Assembly (NCBI GenBank): GCA_963082875.1
Contig: OY720102.1
Span: forward strand, 2,542,001-2,606,000
Direction of reading: 5' to 3'
Length of the DNA stretch: 64,000 nt
DNA from: Corella eumyota
Lineage: Eukaryota > Chordata > Ascidiacea > Phlebobranchia > Corellidae
Shown: in pieces, positions 25,676 through 36,968 of the stretch
How positions within the stretch are numbered: the stretch's first letter is position 1
How the letters are laid out: the number at the start of each line of letters is the position of its first letter
Translations under genes and position numbers: made by a program
Notes under the pieces: model-generated
What the model was told of the DNA's origin: nothing
Databases searched by the model: none
The model's input: only the letters and a program-made list of their open reading frames with translations

Positions 25676-27415
25676 ATGGCGTCTCAACTGCATATTTTGT
25701 TTGAGCATGCATCTGGTTATGCCTTGTTTTTTGTTAAAGAAGCTGAAGATATTGGAGCTTTGCTTCCAACAGTTGAACGTGGCATAACTGATTATTCTCT
25801 GTTTGCAAGCACTGTTAAGTTGGTGTCTTTTTCTCCTTTTAAATCGGGTACCAATGCTTTAGATAACATGAACTCGATCTCAGAGGGTATTTTGCATGAT
25901 GATCTCAAGACCTTTCTAGTGACCAATGTTCCAAAGAAAAAGGGTGATGTGCTTTTGGGAATTGATGACACTCGGTTGTCTGGTGCAATCACCGAAGAAA
26001 CTGGAATAAAATGTACAGTCAGTGAAGTCGTTTGTGAAGTGATAAGAGGTTTAAGAGTTCATTTTCCTAATATGATAAAAGGGCTGACTCTGCAAGCTCA
26101 GGGTAAAGCTCAACTTGGTCTCGGGCATAGCTACTCACGAGCCAAAGTCAAGTTTAATGTAAATCGAGCTGACAACATGATTATTCAGAGCATTGCTTTG
26201 TTGGATCAACTTGACAAGGACATCAACACCTTTTCAATGAGAGTGAAGGAATGGTATTCCTACCACTTCCCAGAGTTGGTCAAAATCTCAAGTGACAACT
26301 ACATGTATTGCAAACTGGTTCGTATGATTGGAAACAGGAAAGAAATGCCAGAGGACATCGAGGAAAAATTGGAAGAGATTACCATGGATTCTGCAAAGGC
26401 ACAAGCTATTGTGGCTGCTTCCAAGATGTCAATGGGGATGGATGTTTCACCAATTGATCTCATTAACATCGAGTCATTTTGTAGCAGAGTTATTTCTCTT
26501 ACTGACTACAGGAAAGGTTTGGTTGAATATCTGCATAAGCGAATGGGTTCAGTAGCTCCTAATCTTTCAACTCTAATCGGTGACGTTGTTGGAGCTAGGC
26601 TTATTTCACATGCTGGAAGCTTGACAAGTCTTGCTAAGTATCCAGCTTCGACTGTTCAAATTCTGGGTGCAGAAAAAGCACTTTTTAGAGCTTTAAAATC
26701 AAAGGGTAACACACCGAAGTATGGGTTAATCTTTCATTCAACTTTTATTGGCCGAGCTGGAGCTAAAAACAAGGGAAGAATTTCTCGATATTTGGCAAAT
26801 AAATGTTCTATTGCATCTCGAATTGATTGTTTTTCTGAATACCCCAATAATGTTTTTGGAGAAAAACTCAAGGATCAGGTGGAAGAAAGGTTGAAGTTTT
26901 ATGAAACTGGTGATGCACCAAGAAAGAATGTTGATGTTATGAAAGAAGCGCTACTTGAGTCAGACAGTTTGATTAAAGCGCAAATACAAGAAGAAGAGGA
27001 GAAGGAAGGTAAAAAGAGCACCAAAAAGAAGAAAAAGAAGAAGAACAAAGGGGATGTGAGCATTGAAAAAGAAAACATGGATGTTTCAGAGGTTGCCACT
27101 CCAAAGTCCGAGAAGAAAAAAAAGAAGAAAAAGGCGGAAGAGGTTGTAGAAGAAAGTATGGAGGTTGAAGAAGTAAAAGAAGTCACAAAATCAGCAAAGA
27201 AAAAAAAGAAGAAGTCCGTTGTTGTTGAGGAAGAGGTTGTTGAAGAAACACCAAAAAAGAAAAAGAAGAGAAAATCTACTGCCGATATTTCGATGGAAGT
27301 CGAGTCCCCAAAACTTAAAAAGAAGGATGCCAATGTTGTTGCTAACGGTAACGAGAGCATCAAAAAGAAGAAGAAAAAGAAGTCAAAAGGAAATGATTCT
27401 GTAATAGAAGGGTGA
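25676..27415 (+). CDS. NOP56: Nucleolar protein NOP56, box C/D snoRNP core
   Basis: Single-exon 579-aa protein. NOP56 forms, with NOP58, fibrillarin and SNU13, the core of box C/D snoRNPs that guide 2'-O-methylation of rRNA and early 60S assembly in the nucleolus. Visible parts: N-terminal NOP5NT domain (about 1-66), NOSIC coiled-coil region with [16 protein letters not shown] (about 152-168), Nop RNP-binding domain with HAGSL and [20 protein letters not shown] (about 315-350), and a long Lys/Glu tail from about 440 with KKKKKK blocks, typical of eukaryotic NOP56. The length matches the vertebrate protein (about 590). There is no intron in the coding part, unlike vertebrate NOP56, whose introns host snoRNAs. 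Start chosen at the [18 protein letters not shown] onset, which matches the family. Confidence 0.97.
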   Translation: MASQLHILFEHASGYALFFVKEAEDIGALLPTVERGITDYSLFASTVKLVSFSPFKSGTNALDNMNSISEGILHDDLKTFLVTNVPKKKGDVLLGIDDTRLSGAITEETGIKCTVSEVVCEVIRGLRVHFPNMIKGLTLQAQGKAQLGLGHSYSRAKVKFNVNRADNMIIQSIALLDQLDKDINTFSMRVKEWYSYHFPELVKISSDNYMYCKLVRMIGNRKEMPEDIEEKLEEITMDSAKAQAIVAASKMSMGMDVSPIDLINIESFCSRVISLTDYRKGLVEYLHKRMGSVAPNLSTLIGDVVGARLISHAGSLTSLAKYPASTVQILGAEKALFRALKSKGNTPKYGLIFHSTFIGRAGAKNKGRISRYLANKCSIASRIDCFSEYPNNVFGEKLKDQVEERLKFYETGDAPRKNVDVMKEALLESDSLIKAQIQEEEEKEGKKSTKKKKKKKNKGDVSIEKENMDVSEVATPKSEKKKKKKKAEEVVEESMEVEEVKEVTKSAKKKKKKSVVVEEEVVEETPKKKKKRKSTADISMEVESPKLKKKDANVVANGNESIKKKKKKKSKGNDSVIEG

Positions 27416-27772
27416 ACTATTTTGTTAAAAAAGGAAGAACAACTTTTTTATTGATTGAACTGATTTTTAACCCAACCTGGTATTGTACAATAATACACTT
27501 TTCAACACTGCCATATTTTTTAAACATTTGTTTAGCTGTAAACTTTAAAAATGTAAATTTAGAGTTATTCTGTTAAAATAATGTTTCTTAAAACATTGCA
27601 TGACTCATGGTAATGGTTTAAATTTTATGTTGTGTCATTAAAACCGCCATGTATAAACTGTTTTTAATTACGACCTATTTTTTTTTAGTTTTGTAACATA
27701 ATAATGTTGTCAATTAATATGGTGCTTAGTCATTAATGGTTGTTTAAACTTAATCTTCCTGCTTTCTTTACA

Positions 27773-27774
27773 GA
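27773..27774 (+). promoter_or_regulatory. Splice acceptor just upstream of the first LPCAT gene (cis or spliced-leader)
   Basis: A strong pyrimidine tract followed by TTTACAG ends at 27773, 38 bases before the ATG at 27812. It could be the 3' end of a leader intron or a spliced-leader acceptor, since tunicates use SL trans-splicing. The sequence alone cannot separate the two. Confidence 0.45.
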
Positions 27775-27811
27775 TTTTGTTGTGTAAGTTAGGTCTGGTC
27801 TTAAAGTAAAT

Positions 27812-29377
27812 ATGACGGACCGAAAAATTAACAAAGTGATACCAAGACAGAAGTCATTCATGCAGCCAATATTAAATCCATTCGTCCATGAAATAAACTT
27901 AACATTTGCACAGAAAGTTCAGGTTGCTATTATGTCAGTTACAATAGCTCCTCTTAGACTTGTTTTATTTGTTGCCACTTTGTTTATAACATGGATGTTT
28001 GGATATATTTTTACCATTGCAATGGAAGTGCCAATCAAAAGACCAGTCGGTCCATTTCGAACTTTTTTATTTGAAATATTACGACTTATGGGCAGAGTAG
28101 CCTTGTTTTTTCTTGGTATACACTGGATTAATGTAAGAGGTAAAAGAGCTACCAGCCATGAAGCACCTTTAATGGTGTGTGCTCCTCATTCTACCATGTT
28201 TGATGTGTTTGTGTCGTTTGTAAGTCGGCCTTTCTTGTCTTCGGTATCACGATATGAAAACTATGAGGCACCACTCATGGGCACATTAGCAATTGCAACT
28301 CTTCCTATTTTAGTGTCAAGAAACGACCCAAATTCAAGGCAAAATACAATCAAAGAAATCATAAGAAGAGCCAATAACCCTGATCAATGGCCACAAATTG
28401 TTATTTTTCCTGAAGGAACTTGTACTAATCGTAAATCATTAATCACATTTAAATCTGGTGCTTTTATCCCAGGGAAGCCGGTCCAGCCAGTAGCAGTTGA
28501 GTATTTAAATGACTTAGATACAGTCACATGGACCATGAATGGGCCAGGGTCAATGCAAATCTTATGGTTGACACTCTGCCAGTTTAGCTTAAAAGTTCGC
28601 ATTACCTATCTTCCTGTGTACAACCCTAACGAAGAGGAAAAGAAAGACGCAAAGTTGTTTGCAGACAATGTCAAACATCTTATGGCAGATGTTTTAAACA
28701 TCCCTTGTACAGATCACACCTTTGAAGACTGTAGATTAATGCGACATGCTGCTAAGCTTAAGCTACCAATGGAGACTGGACTAATTGAATTCACAAAACT
28801 TAGTCGTAAACTGGGAATGAATATTGACGGTGTACAAGACCGTCTTTCTGAATTCTCTAAGATTGCATGCGATAGATCAGATGGGCTTATTTCAATTGAA
28901 GACTTTGCAAGGTTTCTAAACATGCAGATCACCCCAGCTCTGCAAGAAATGTTTGACTTATATGACCGCAACCAATCTGGTTTCATTGATTTTAGGGAAT
29001 ATGTAATTGGACTGTCTTTGGTATCACAACCAAGTGTGACTGATCACACAGTACGCTTGGCATTTAAAGTATTTGATAAAGACCAAGATGGAGTTGTGTC
29101 GAAAGAGGAATTCCGACAAGTTTTAGACTCAACTTTTGGGTCTGATATCGACGTTGAAACAATTTTCGGAGAAATGAGTAAAAAGCAAGACGACAAAGTT
29201 ACCTACGAGGAGTTTTACGACTTTGTGGAGAAAAGACCGGAATATGCGAAAATGTTTGTGTGGTATCGGGATATGCAAGAGGATGAAGTCGATAACAGAA
29301 ACACTGACCCAGCTTCGACAGTTAATGATACCATAACGCAGCGAAAAGGTGCCAATGTATCAAGCTCATCTGGATAA
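27812..29377 (+). CDS. Lysophosphatidylcholine acyltransferase, LPCAT1/2-type
   Basis: Single-exon 521-aa membrane enzyme of the PlsC/LPLAT family. It should transfer an acyl group from acyl-CoA to lysophosphatidylcholine (or lyso-PAF) in the ER or lipid-droplet membrane, completing the Lands cycle. Seen: hydrophobic segments near 40-70 and 90-110, the catalytic HX4D motif as HSTMFD (His about 126), FPEGTC (about 199-204), and two EF-hand loops, DRNQSGFIDFRE (about 384-395) and DKDQDGVVSKEE (about 421-432), both with intact calcium-ligand positions. EF-hands after the acyltransferase domain place it with LPCAT1/2 rather than LPCAT4. It follows NOP56 by 396 bases on the same strand and is followed by a paralogue. 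Confidence 0.93.
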   Translation: MTDRKINKVIPRQKSFMQPILNPFVHEINLTFAQKVQVAIMSVTIAPLRLVLFVATLFITWMFGYIFTIAMEVPIKRPVGPFRTFLFEILRLMGRVALFFLGIHWINVRGKRATSHEAPLMVCAPHSTMFDVFVSFVSRPFLSSVSRYENYEAPLMGTLAIATLPILVSRNDPNSRQNTIKEIIRRANNPDQWPQIVIFPEGTCTNRKSLITFKSGAFIPGKPVQPVAVEYLNDLDTVTWTMNGPGSMQILWLTLCQFSLKVRITYLPVYNPNEEEKKDAKLFADNVKHLMADVLNIPCTDHTFEDCRLMRHAAKLKLPMETGLIEFTKLSRKLGMNIDGVQDRLSEFSKIACDRSDGLISIEDFARFLNMQITPALQEMFDLYDRNQSGFIDFREYVIGLSLVSQPSVTDHTVRLAFKVFDKDQDGVVSKEEFRQVLDSTFGSDIDVETIFGEMSKKQDDKVTYEEFYDFVEKRPEYAKMFVWYRDMQEDEVDNRNTDPASTVNDTITQRKGANVSSSSG

Positions 29378-31018
29378 TAAACAATGTTATTTTAATTTTA
29401 AACTTTTATTTTTGTAAGTTTTATATGGTGTTTGGTGTTCTTATGTTTGTTTTTATTTAGAATCTTCCCACTCTGTATTTATTATATTTATGCCTCATAT
29501 TACACATGTTTTGTTTAAATGTTATTATATATTGCTTTGATTTTGTACACGATATACTCTTATACAACAACAATAATATTTCTGTAAATATGGAAATTTT
29601 TGAACATATACTCTTATTTACAACAATTTAAAAGCACTTTAAAGATTAATTTTGTTTTTAAATGTCAACTGAATAATTCATACAACAACAATAATATTAT
29701 TTCTGTGATTTTTAAAAGTTTTTTTAACACTCATATTTACAACAATTTATCATATTCGCACTTTAATATTTACATAATTTTTGTTTTATTTTAAATATTT
29801 TACCCAAGTTCTTCCATACAACAATTTTAATGTATTTGTTTTACTTATAAACACAACATGTATAGACTACTACAACGTATTATTGCCATATTACTTTGGT
29901 AATGTTTATAGTATGATATAAGACATAAAGTCATTTCCTTTTGCAATATCCTGCAATGACTTCGTTTTTTAGTCACTTTACATGCAGTTGTTAAGCTCTA
30001 TGACATCATAAAAAATAAATTTGATTGACAGTTGATGACACATAAACATTCTGTAACCTTTGTACTCTTCTAACACGTTCTTGAAAAAAATTCAGATGCA
30101 ATTTTCTGTTATGTAACTTGATGTACTTTAAATATAAATCTTATTTGCATTTCAACCCAAAGTCATATAAGCTATGTTTACATGCTGTAAGAAACCAGAC
30201 TTTATGGGAATTCTTGTTTGCTTTTTAACACTAATAAATTATTTGTCCTTTGAACTCACTGTGCCTTTAAACCTTGTTTTATAGATTATATTGCAGAGTA
30301 AATTACATTTATATTCAATGTTATGTAACATTGCATTTTTTAATGTTTAAATATTTAGATTTTTATAATTTTGTGCATGTTTTAGTTTTGTTGGTTCATT
30401 ATTATTAAAATAAACAAGATTCATTCTAAGAATTGGTTATATAACTGGTAAAAATGTTCAAATTTACAACTTAAAACTGTTTTAGAGGCCATCAGATAGT
30501 TTAAATGTAAGAAATTCCTAAAATTTAATTTAGCATGACAGAAATTAGCACAAGGTCTGCATTTTGTCTTTGTAGAAAAGTTGTGGTCTTATGTAATAGG
30601 CCAGTAGGAAATAGGATACTAATAAATGGACTTTGTTCTGTCACTATTTAAACAAAAGGAAAAAAATCCATTGAAATTTAACAGTATTCAATTTAGATTC
30701 ACTCCTGTTAGTTAATTGAATGTGTATTGCTAAAAGTGATTAATTCATTTATAAATAAATACAGGTCATATTTAAAATATAAACATTTTTTTACAGGAAA
30801 CTGCTAATAATTTCCTATTTTAAAAATGATTTATTACCAACAAAGCATTAATTAGTTTGGCAATAAATAATTATAATGTCAAGTTATATATAGTTCAGCG
30901 GTAAATTGAAATATAGTATAGAATTATAACATTTACTACTAAATTGATTTAAAATTTATATATATTTTTAGCTTAAAAATTTGGCATAAGAATAATAAAT
31001 TGGAATTTAAAAGTAGCT
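29378..31018. other. Intergenic between the two LPCAT genes
   Basis: About 1.6 kb of AT-rich sequence with no convincing exon. An imperfect local duplication lies at 29540-29790 (see findings). The rest presumably holds the 3' UTR of the first gene and the promoter of the second. Confidence 0.5.
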
Positions 31019-32476
31019 ATGCAGCAAGCCTTGCCACCGAATCCTTTTGTTTCATCGGTTAAATTAAACAATCTTCAAAAAATTCAAGTTGTTTTAATGT
31101 CATTGACGTTAGCACCATTAAAATTAATTGCAGGATTTCTAGTATTGCTTTGTACATGGCTACTTGGAATTTTTTTTACGATTGGTGTTTCAGCAACGTC
31201 AGAGAAGCCGGCGACACCATTTCGAAGGTTTCTATTTACTATTTTACAAAAAATGGGAAGATTGGTGCTTTTTATATGGGGTTTATATCACATTAAAGTA
31301 ACTGGAAAAAGAGCGAAATATTCTGAAGCTCCAATTTTGGCTATAGCCACCCATACTTCATTCTTAGATGGAGTTTTGTGGTTTATTAGTTCTCCTTTGC
31401 CTTCTGTTCTTTCAAAGTTTGAAAATTCCAAGCTTCCAATATTTGGAACCTTAATTAAAGCTTTACAACCAATATTTGTAAAGAGAGACGACCCAAAGTC
31501 GAGAGAAAACACGAAACATGCATTGCAACAAAGAATTAACACACCTGGAGATTGGCCTCAGATTATTATATTTCCAGAAGGCACTTGTACAAATGGTCAG
31601 TATATGATGCGGTTAAAAGGTGGTGCTTTTTTAACTGGTGCTCCAGTACAACCAGTGACCATAAGATACACCAATAGTCTTAACACCAGTTCATGGACTG
31701 AATGCTCCCCACATGCTTTTAAATTATTTTGGTTGTGTATCTGCCAATTTAGAATAAAATGCGAGGTCAATTACATGCCGGTTTATAAGCCAAATCAAGA
31801 GGAAATAGATAACCCAAGATTGTATGGTGATAATGTAAGAATTGTGCTTGGTACAAACCTAGGCTTACCTTTTACTGATCACTGCTATGAAGATCGTATG
31901 CTAGTGAGACATGCAATTAAGTTAAAGTTTCCACCCCATATTGGATCTATTGAGTTTTATAACGTACGCTCAAAAATCAAGTCACTAGATTTTACCAAGG
32001 TTAAAGATATGTTGACAGAATATGTTAAAATTGCAAACAAAGGCACAGGATTTTGCACAATTGAAGACTTTTCTAAGTATTTGCAAATACCTGTTAATTC
32101 AGCAATGAAGGACCTGTTTAGCATATACAATAAGGCTCATAAAAGAGTAATTACCTTTAGAGATTACATATTTGGTTATCATCACATATCTAGTGAAATT
32201 AATAAACCAGAAAATGTGAAAAAATGTTTTCAGATATTTTCCATAGCGAAACATCATAAACAGCAAAGTGATCTGAATGCTATATTTACAACAATTAATT
32301 CTGAGATTTCTGAAGACAAAAATGATCTTGAAACAGAATTTAAAGACTTTATCACCAAGCAACCTAATTATGGGATACTTCTGTTGTTTTTTGATGATGT
32401 CATAGAGCAAAACGATGACCCAGCTGATTCTGTATCCAATGGCAGTCGAATGCAACTTAGAAAACGAAATAAATAA
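31019..32476 (+). CDS. LPCAT-like acyltransferase, tandem paralogue with decayed EF-hands
   Basis: Single-exon 485-aa paralogue of the gene at 27812, co-linear over nearly its whole length. The acyltransferase core is intact: HTSFLD (HX4D, His about 112), FPEGTC (about 184-189), GGAFLTGAPVQPV and the conserved N-terminal membrane region. The C-terminal half still aligns, but the first EF-hand loop now reads NKAHKRVITFRD and the second has lost its acidic ligands, so calcium binding is unlikely. It ends with a basic LRKRNK tail, which could act in ER retention. Inferred: an active LPLAT with changed regulation or acyl preference. Tandem position and shared lack of introns point to local duplication of an intronless gene. 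Confidence 0.9.
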   Translation: MQQALPPNPFVSSVKLNNLQKIQVVLMSLTLAPLKLIAGFLVLLCTWLLGIFFTIGVSATSEKPATPFRRFLFTILQKMGRLVLFIWGLYHIKVTGKRAKYSEAPILAIATHTSFLDGVLWFISSPLPSVLSKFENSKLPIFGTLIKALQPIFVKRDDPKSRENTKHALQQRINTPGDWPQIIIFPEGTCTNGQYMMRLKGGAFLTGAPVQPVTIRYTNSLNTSSWTECSPHAFKLFWLCICQFRIKCEVNYMPVYKPNQEEIDNPRLYGDNVRIVLGTNLGLPFTDHCYEDRMLVRHAIKLKFPPHIGSIEFYNVRSKIKSLDFTKVKDMLTEYVKIANKGTGFCTIEDFSKYLQIPVNSAMKDLFSIYNKAHKRVITFRDYIFGYHHISSEINKPENVKKCFQIFSIAKHHKQQSDLNAIFTTINSEISEDKNDLETEFKDFITKQPNYGILLLFFDDVIEQNDDPADSVSNGSRMQLRKRNK

Positions 32477-32928
32477 AATAAAGTTGAGACTTGTACAAAC
32501 ATTATAAAGTATTGACTGAACAGTGTTTTTCGCAGTTTATTTCTCAGTGGTTGTTTTCTATATTTTTTATTAAAAAGTTAAGTGTTTTGTTTTTTCTAAG
32601 GTGTTTTAACGAATGTATAAGTGCTTTTAGCTTGCTTACAGGTAAAGAAATATTCAGTAATAAGTTTTGTTTAATTGTGAAATGTATCTCTAAGTATTAA
32701 AATAATAACATAAACTGAAATCTATATTTTTTTGTTACAATTTTTTTGCCTTTATGTCTGTAGTTCATGTAAAAGATTGTTGCCTATGGTACATACTTAT
32801 TCAAATTTAATCCTTGTGATTATAATCACAAAAAAATGTATATATATTAAAAGTGCAACGATTATATAAAATTGTCTTTTTTGTGATACGTTTACCATCG
32901 AAACTCCAACAAAATAATAAAATCAACT

Positions 32929-35466
32929 TCACAGAACTCCACTCTTAATACAATTATCTTTGAAGGTTGGGATCTTCTCCAAAATGTAAGCACTAAAAAA
33001 ATATAAATCAGTTTTATTACCTAGCCAAATGTAAAATGGACCAGTCAATTTAACCATAATACAACTTAACCCAATGACAATTTAACTCTGAAGGATTTAC
33101 TTTATTAAAATAAATGAACAAGAAATAGGTTTAATTAAGTTGGTTTGTCCAAAGATTTATTGTCTTATGGTTGAAATGACAAAAAACATTGATAATAATT
33201 ATAAAAACACCCACCTTACATGCTACCACTTACCTGCATATTTTTACATAAATTTTTTTAAGTTTTATTTTTTGGTACTCCATATTACCGTGTTCTTTTC
33301 GCCATTTCTGCTCCTGACCACCGGGGGCTATAGGGGTAACTTGCTGATAGAGTTTGAAATAATTTGTTTCCATTTTTTGCCATGTGGTATGCTGATTGGA
33401 ATGTTAAAGTGGGTTGGTCCCGTGGAAAAAATCTCGTTAATTGCACTAAAATAAAAATTTAAATAAAATCACTTAATGAACTCTTAAAAATTAAAATAAG
33501 AAGCATACAGTAAAGGATAGCACTACAACTTACCATGAACTAAAAAGAAGAAAGTTTGAAAGTTAAAAATGAGACTAACTTTGTAGAAGTCTTCCGCATC
33601 ATATTCCAATATATCGCTAAAAATAACAACAAAAAATAGGTTAATAACAGAATATATACCTAACAGGTTTAAAGATTAGCAAAGCTTCACCCATTTAAAA
33701 CCATAACTTCTCTTTAATGCCGCTTTGCTAATTGATTATTGACTTAAACTTCTAGATGTCTAAGTCTATATTATATTAACTTTTAATATTCCCTAGTTCA
33801 ACAAACACAATCTATCTTTAGGAATTTTTTCCAGTAAACTATCATCAAGAAAGAATACTTTGTAGTTTAAGATAGTTCTCAATTTTTTTTATAATTCTTG
33901 CTAAAGGATTTGTCTAGTTCTACTGGGTGGGTGCTTGTAAACAAACACCAGTAAAATTACATAATATAAAATTGTATTAATAAACTTACCCACTAAATTG
34001 TGTATGGAAGGCGGCAATATATTCGCATCTTTTTTGATGACTTTCTGCCAAGTTGTTGATAGCTTCTTGGACTTTATGTTTGGTTTTAAGACAGTAATCC
34101 AGGATGGAGGTACCCGGGGCATAAAGTGGTGGACTTACTATGCCCCTGCCCCCTAATATGCTATTAAAATAAAAAAATTTTGAGCACTATTTTGAAGGTC
34201 AGCAATTTATAAAATTAAGTTTATTAAAAAAGAAATCTAAAGCACTTACTATTCAATATGTGCTGGGATAAATAGTAGAGGAATCACATTCGATGTCTCT
34301 GTTTCATATTTAATCAGAAGCAGAGGAGTCTCAATAAAGATGTCAGGTGGGGGAGCATCTTGGAAGAGCTTGGTAGAAAGAGAGGACACACTTGTGGAGA
34401 GTTGAAGAAGAATGTTGACAACATGGTTTTTTGGACCACTCTTTTGGAGAAAATGTAAAAAAATTTTTTGAATAATAATACTATTAGAAAAAAAAATCCA
34501 GAACATAAATAATCATAATAAAAATCTACAAACTTGGTAAATACACACAAGCAGTTTCAAAATTACAATAATATGTTTTTTATTTCTGCTGAACTTAAGC
34601 TATAACAAATTGGTTTAAAAATAATAAATTTAGTTTCTTACTTTGTCTGGTCTCTTTAAGCAAATTTCAATATTAGAAAAACTTTCATCCTCATAAATGG
34701 CAGTTATTTCTTTTGTAAATTCTATATTAATTTTGCAACATTTTTCCTTATGATGCTTCTTATACATCCTACAATTAAAGACATTAATATTTGTACTACA
34801 AACATAAAGATTTAATATTAATTAAGATTGTAAAAATATGATTTTTTACCCTACAAGCTCTTGTATTATAACCAATAAACTACTATCAAGATCAGGATCC
34901 CATTTTAACAGACTTGTTATTTCTTCATATTCTGGATCAAAATCATCGTATTGGGGTAACAGAAAATCAGGAGGTGTTTCCTTCCTAAACCCATCAAACA
35001 AAACTTGCCCTGATAAAAATAGGTATCAACTTGAAATAAATAAAATGTTGGAAAAAATATTAAGGGCAAATATTAGTTGAAAGTTGCGACCAAATTACGA
35101 CAATTGAAAGACCATAGGGCAGGTTATTGGGGTTTTTATATTTTAAATACTTACATCTAACTATCTCTCCGGCCACTGGAATAGCTATTGTAAAGGAATC
35201 ATTTGTGTCTAATAAATCAGCTTCATTCCAGTGAGAGGGCGCACTATAAAATAAAATATTTTATAAAACAAATGCTTACTATGTGGTATATATATAAAAA
35301 TGAACTTAAACACTTAACATTGAAACATTATCATTTCTATACAAGTTTACCTAGATTTGGGATCTTCTATCTTGATTCCATTAACACAAAAGTTTGTCGG
35401 ACCCTCTAAAAGTTTCTTCACAAGTGGTACCAACCACGGACATAGAAATAAATTATCAATTTCCAT
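32929..35466 (-). CDS. BABAM2: BRISC/BRCA1-A complex subunit BRE (BABAM2)
   Basis: Nine exons: 35466-35351, 35243-35155, 35009-34850, 34768-34642, 34440-34250, 34160-33990, 33616-33534, 33445-33289, 32992-32929, giving about 385 aa against 383 in human. BABAM2 is a scaffold with two UEV-like folds in the BRCC36 deubiquitinase complexes (BRISC in the cytoplasm, BRCA1-A in the nucleus) that cut Lys63-linked ubiquitin. Diagnostic stretches are PVAGEIVRWQVLFDGF, REYIAAF-like CEYIAAFHTQFSG, DILEYDAEDFYKVSL, FFPRDQPTLTFQSAYH and YPYSPRWSGAEMAKR, all near-identical in position to the vertebrate protein. It lies 319 bases downstream of DHDDS on the same strand, and its ATG directly follows a TTTTAAG acceptor-like sequence. 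Confidence 0.95.
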
Positions 35467-35785
35467 CTTAAAAGATGTTATGTCTTACACATTATGTTGT
35501 TAATATTTGAAAATCTAAATAAAATAGCAACACATTAGATTAAAATACAATATACAAATATACAAAAACTTAATATATCAAATATTTGCTTCATAATTAT
35601 AGCACAATCTCTTATAAATCAGTAAGCAGGTATATACATTTATCAAATATTGCACACAAAAAACTTTTAACTTCGAATTTTGAAATACATTAAATTGGTA
35701 GTTAATTGGCACAAATGTTAAAATGTACTAATAGTAAGAACAGGGTAAATATAATTTAAGTGTTAAAATAAAAAGGAAAGAAATA

Positions 35786-36685
35786 TTATAATTCAGATTC
35801 TATAAACCCGGCTTCTACCAACTGTTCTCTTTTTATAGAAAGTTTTGTTAAAAAAATATCCATTCTTTGTTTTTGCTGAATTGTAATCTTATTATCACAT
35901 GTAGCATCATGTACAGCCTTGTTTATAGCCTTATAAGATTGCTGATACTCCAAAATTGAAGCATAGAATTCCCATATACTTAATTCAGGCCATAAACTCT
36001 TGACAAATGATAAAAGTGAAAACGAAGTTTGCCATAACAAAAAATCGCTTAATCTTACTTCACCTGAAGTCCTAATAAGTAAATCACATCTTGATATTTG
36101 TAGTGTTCGATCAATCAATTCTTGAGTTACATCATCAGATTCTAGATAATTCTCTCTGATACCCCATGATATATCCCTTAACGCTTGCGCCATTTCGTGA
36201 CACGAAGTATAAGATACACATACGTTAAGTTTACATCTTGGCTGATGTTTAGTTGTTGATATTAAGTCCTTTGCAAGATTTCTAATATCTGGAGGTAAAA
36301 GGTGAAGCTCACCGACCATACAAATCCGAATATTGTTAGCTTCAATTTCTTCTTTCTGTTGTAGAATTTGAGTAAATTTGACACGTGCTAGTTCCATTAA
36401 ACTATCCACCTCGTCTTTTGATCTTTTAAAGTTTTCAGCACTGAATGCATACACTGTTACTTCTGGTATATCAAGATCTAAACACCATTTTAAACATTCT
36501 GCAAGTTTGTCAAAGCCTTTAGTATGGCCTTCAATTCTTTCAATTTGATTCTTGGTCGCAAATCTTCTGTTACCGTCCATTATAAACGCAACATGGCGAG
36601 GTATTGGGCCACATTTTATAATGGAAGAACAGCAACGCTGAATCAGGTTCTGATCAAAACTTCGGTCGTGTCGAATCAAAGCCAT
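35786..36685 (-). CDS. DHDDS: Dehydrodolichyl diphosphate synthase subunit (cis-prenyltransferase)
   Basis: Single-exon 299-aa protein. It extends farnesyl diphosphate with cis isopentenyl units to make the dolichol precursor for N-glycosylation, acting at the ER as a heteromer with NUS1 (Nogo-B receptor). Visible: IPRHVAFIMDGNRRFA with the catalytic Asp37, VTVYAFSAENFKRSK, LNVCVSYTSCHEMAQA and LLIRTSGEVRLSDFLLWQ, all DHDDS hallmarks. The C-terminal tail is shorter than in human (333 aa). Like other DHDDS proteins, the C-terminal RXG activity motif is expected on the partner, not here. No introns, whereas vertebrate DHDDS is multi-exon. A TGACGTCA element lies about 285 bases upstream. Confidence 0.96.
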   Translation of the reverse strand: MALIRHDRSFDQNLIQRCCSSIIKCGPIPRHVAFIMDGNRRFATKNQIERIEGHTKGFDKLAECLKWCLDLDIPEVTVYAFSAENFKRSKDEVDSLMELARVKFTQILQQKEEIEANNIRICMVGELHLLPPDIRNLAKDLISTTKHQPRCKLNVCVSYTSCHEMAQALRDISWGIRENYLESDDVTQELIDRTLQISRCDLLIRTSGEVRLSDFLLWQTSFSLLSFVKSLWPELSIWEFYASILEYQQSYKAINKAVHDATCDNKITIQQKQRMDIFLTKLSIKREQLVEAGFIESEL

Positions 36686-36968
36686 AATTTAATAATAATT
36701 AAAACAAATTTACCAAACCTAGGTTACTAAATACAACAATTTTTACAATTAAGTAGAAAACCAAACAATACGAACAACATTCAGACATTAACTAACAAAT
36801 ACCTGGATATATAACGGGCAGACACGCCACATATTTAGTGTTATATATTCTAATTGCCTTATACTATAATTCTAACACTTTCTTTTATATATTAATGGGT
36901 GTAAAACCTTTTAAAACGTAAACAAAATTAACGTGAACTTGGATGACCATCTTCCAACACGAAATCAA

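Noticed and set aside
26899-27363. 154-aa Ser/Phe-rich minus-strand frame
   Set aside because: Antisense of the Lys/Glu tail of NOP56; low complexity explains the absence of stops.
32099-32455. 118-aa minus-strand frame
   Set aside because: Antisense shadow within the second LPCAT gene.
33140-33454. 104-aa plus-strand frame
   Set aside because: Antisense to BABAM2 exon 8, whose protein match is strong.
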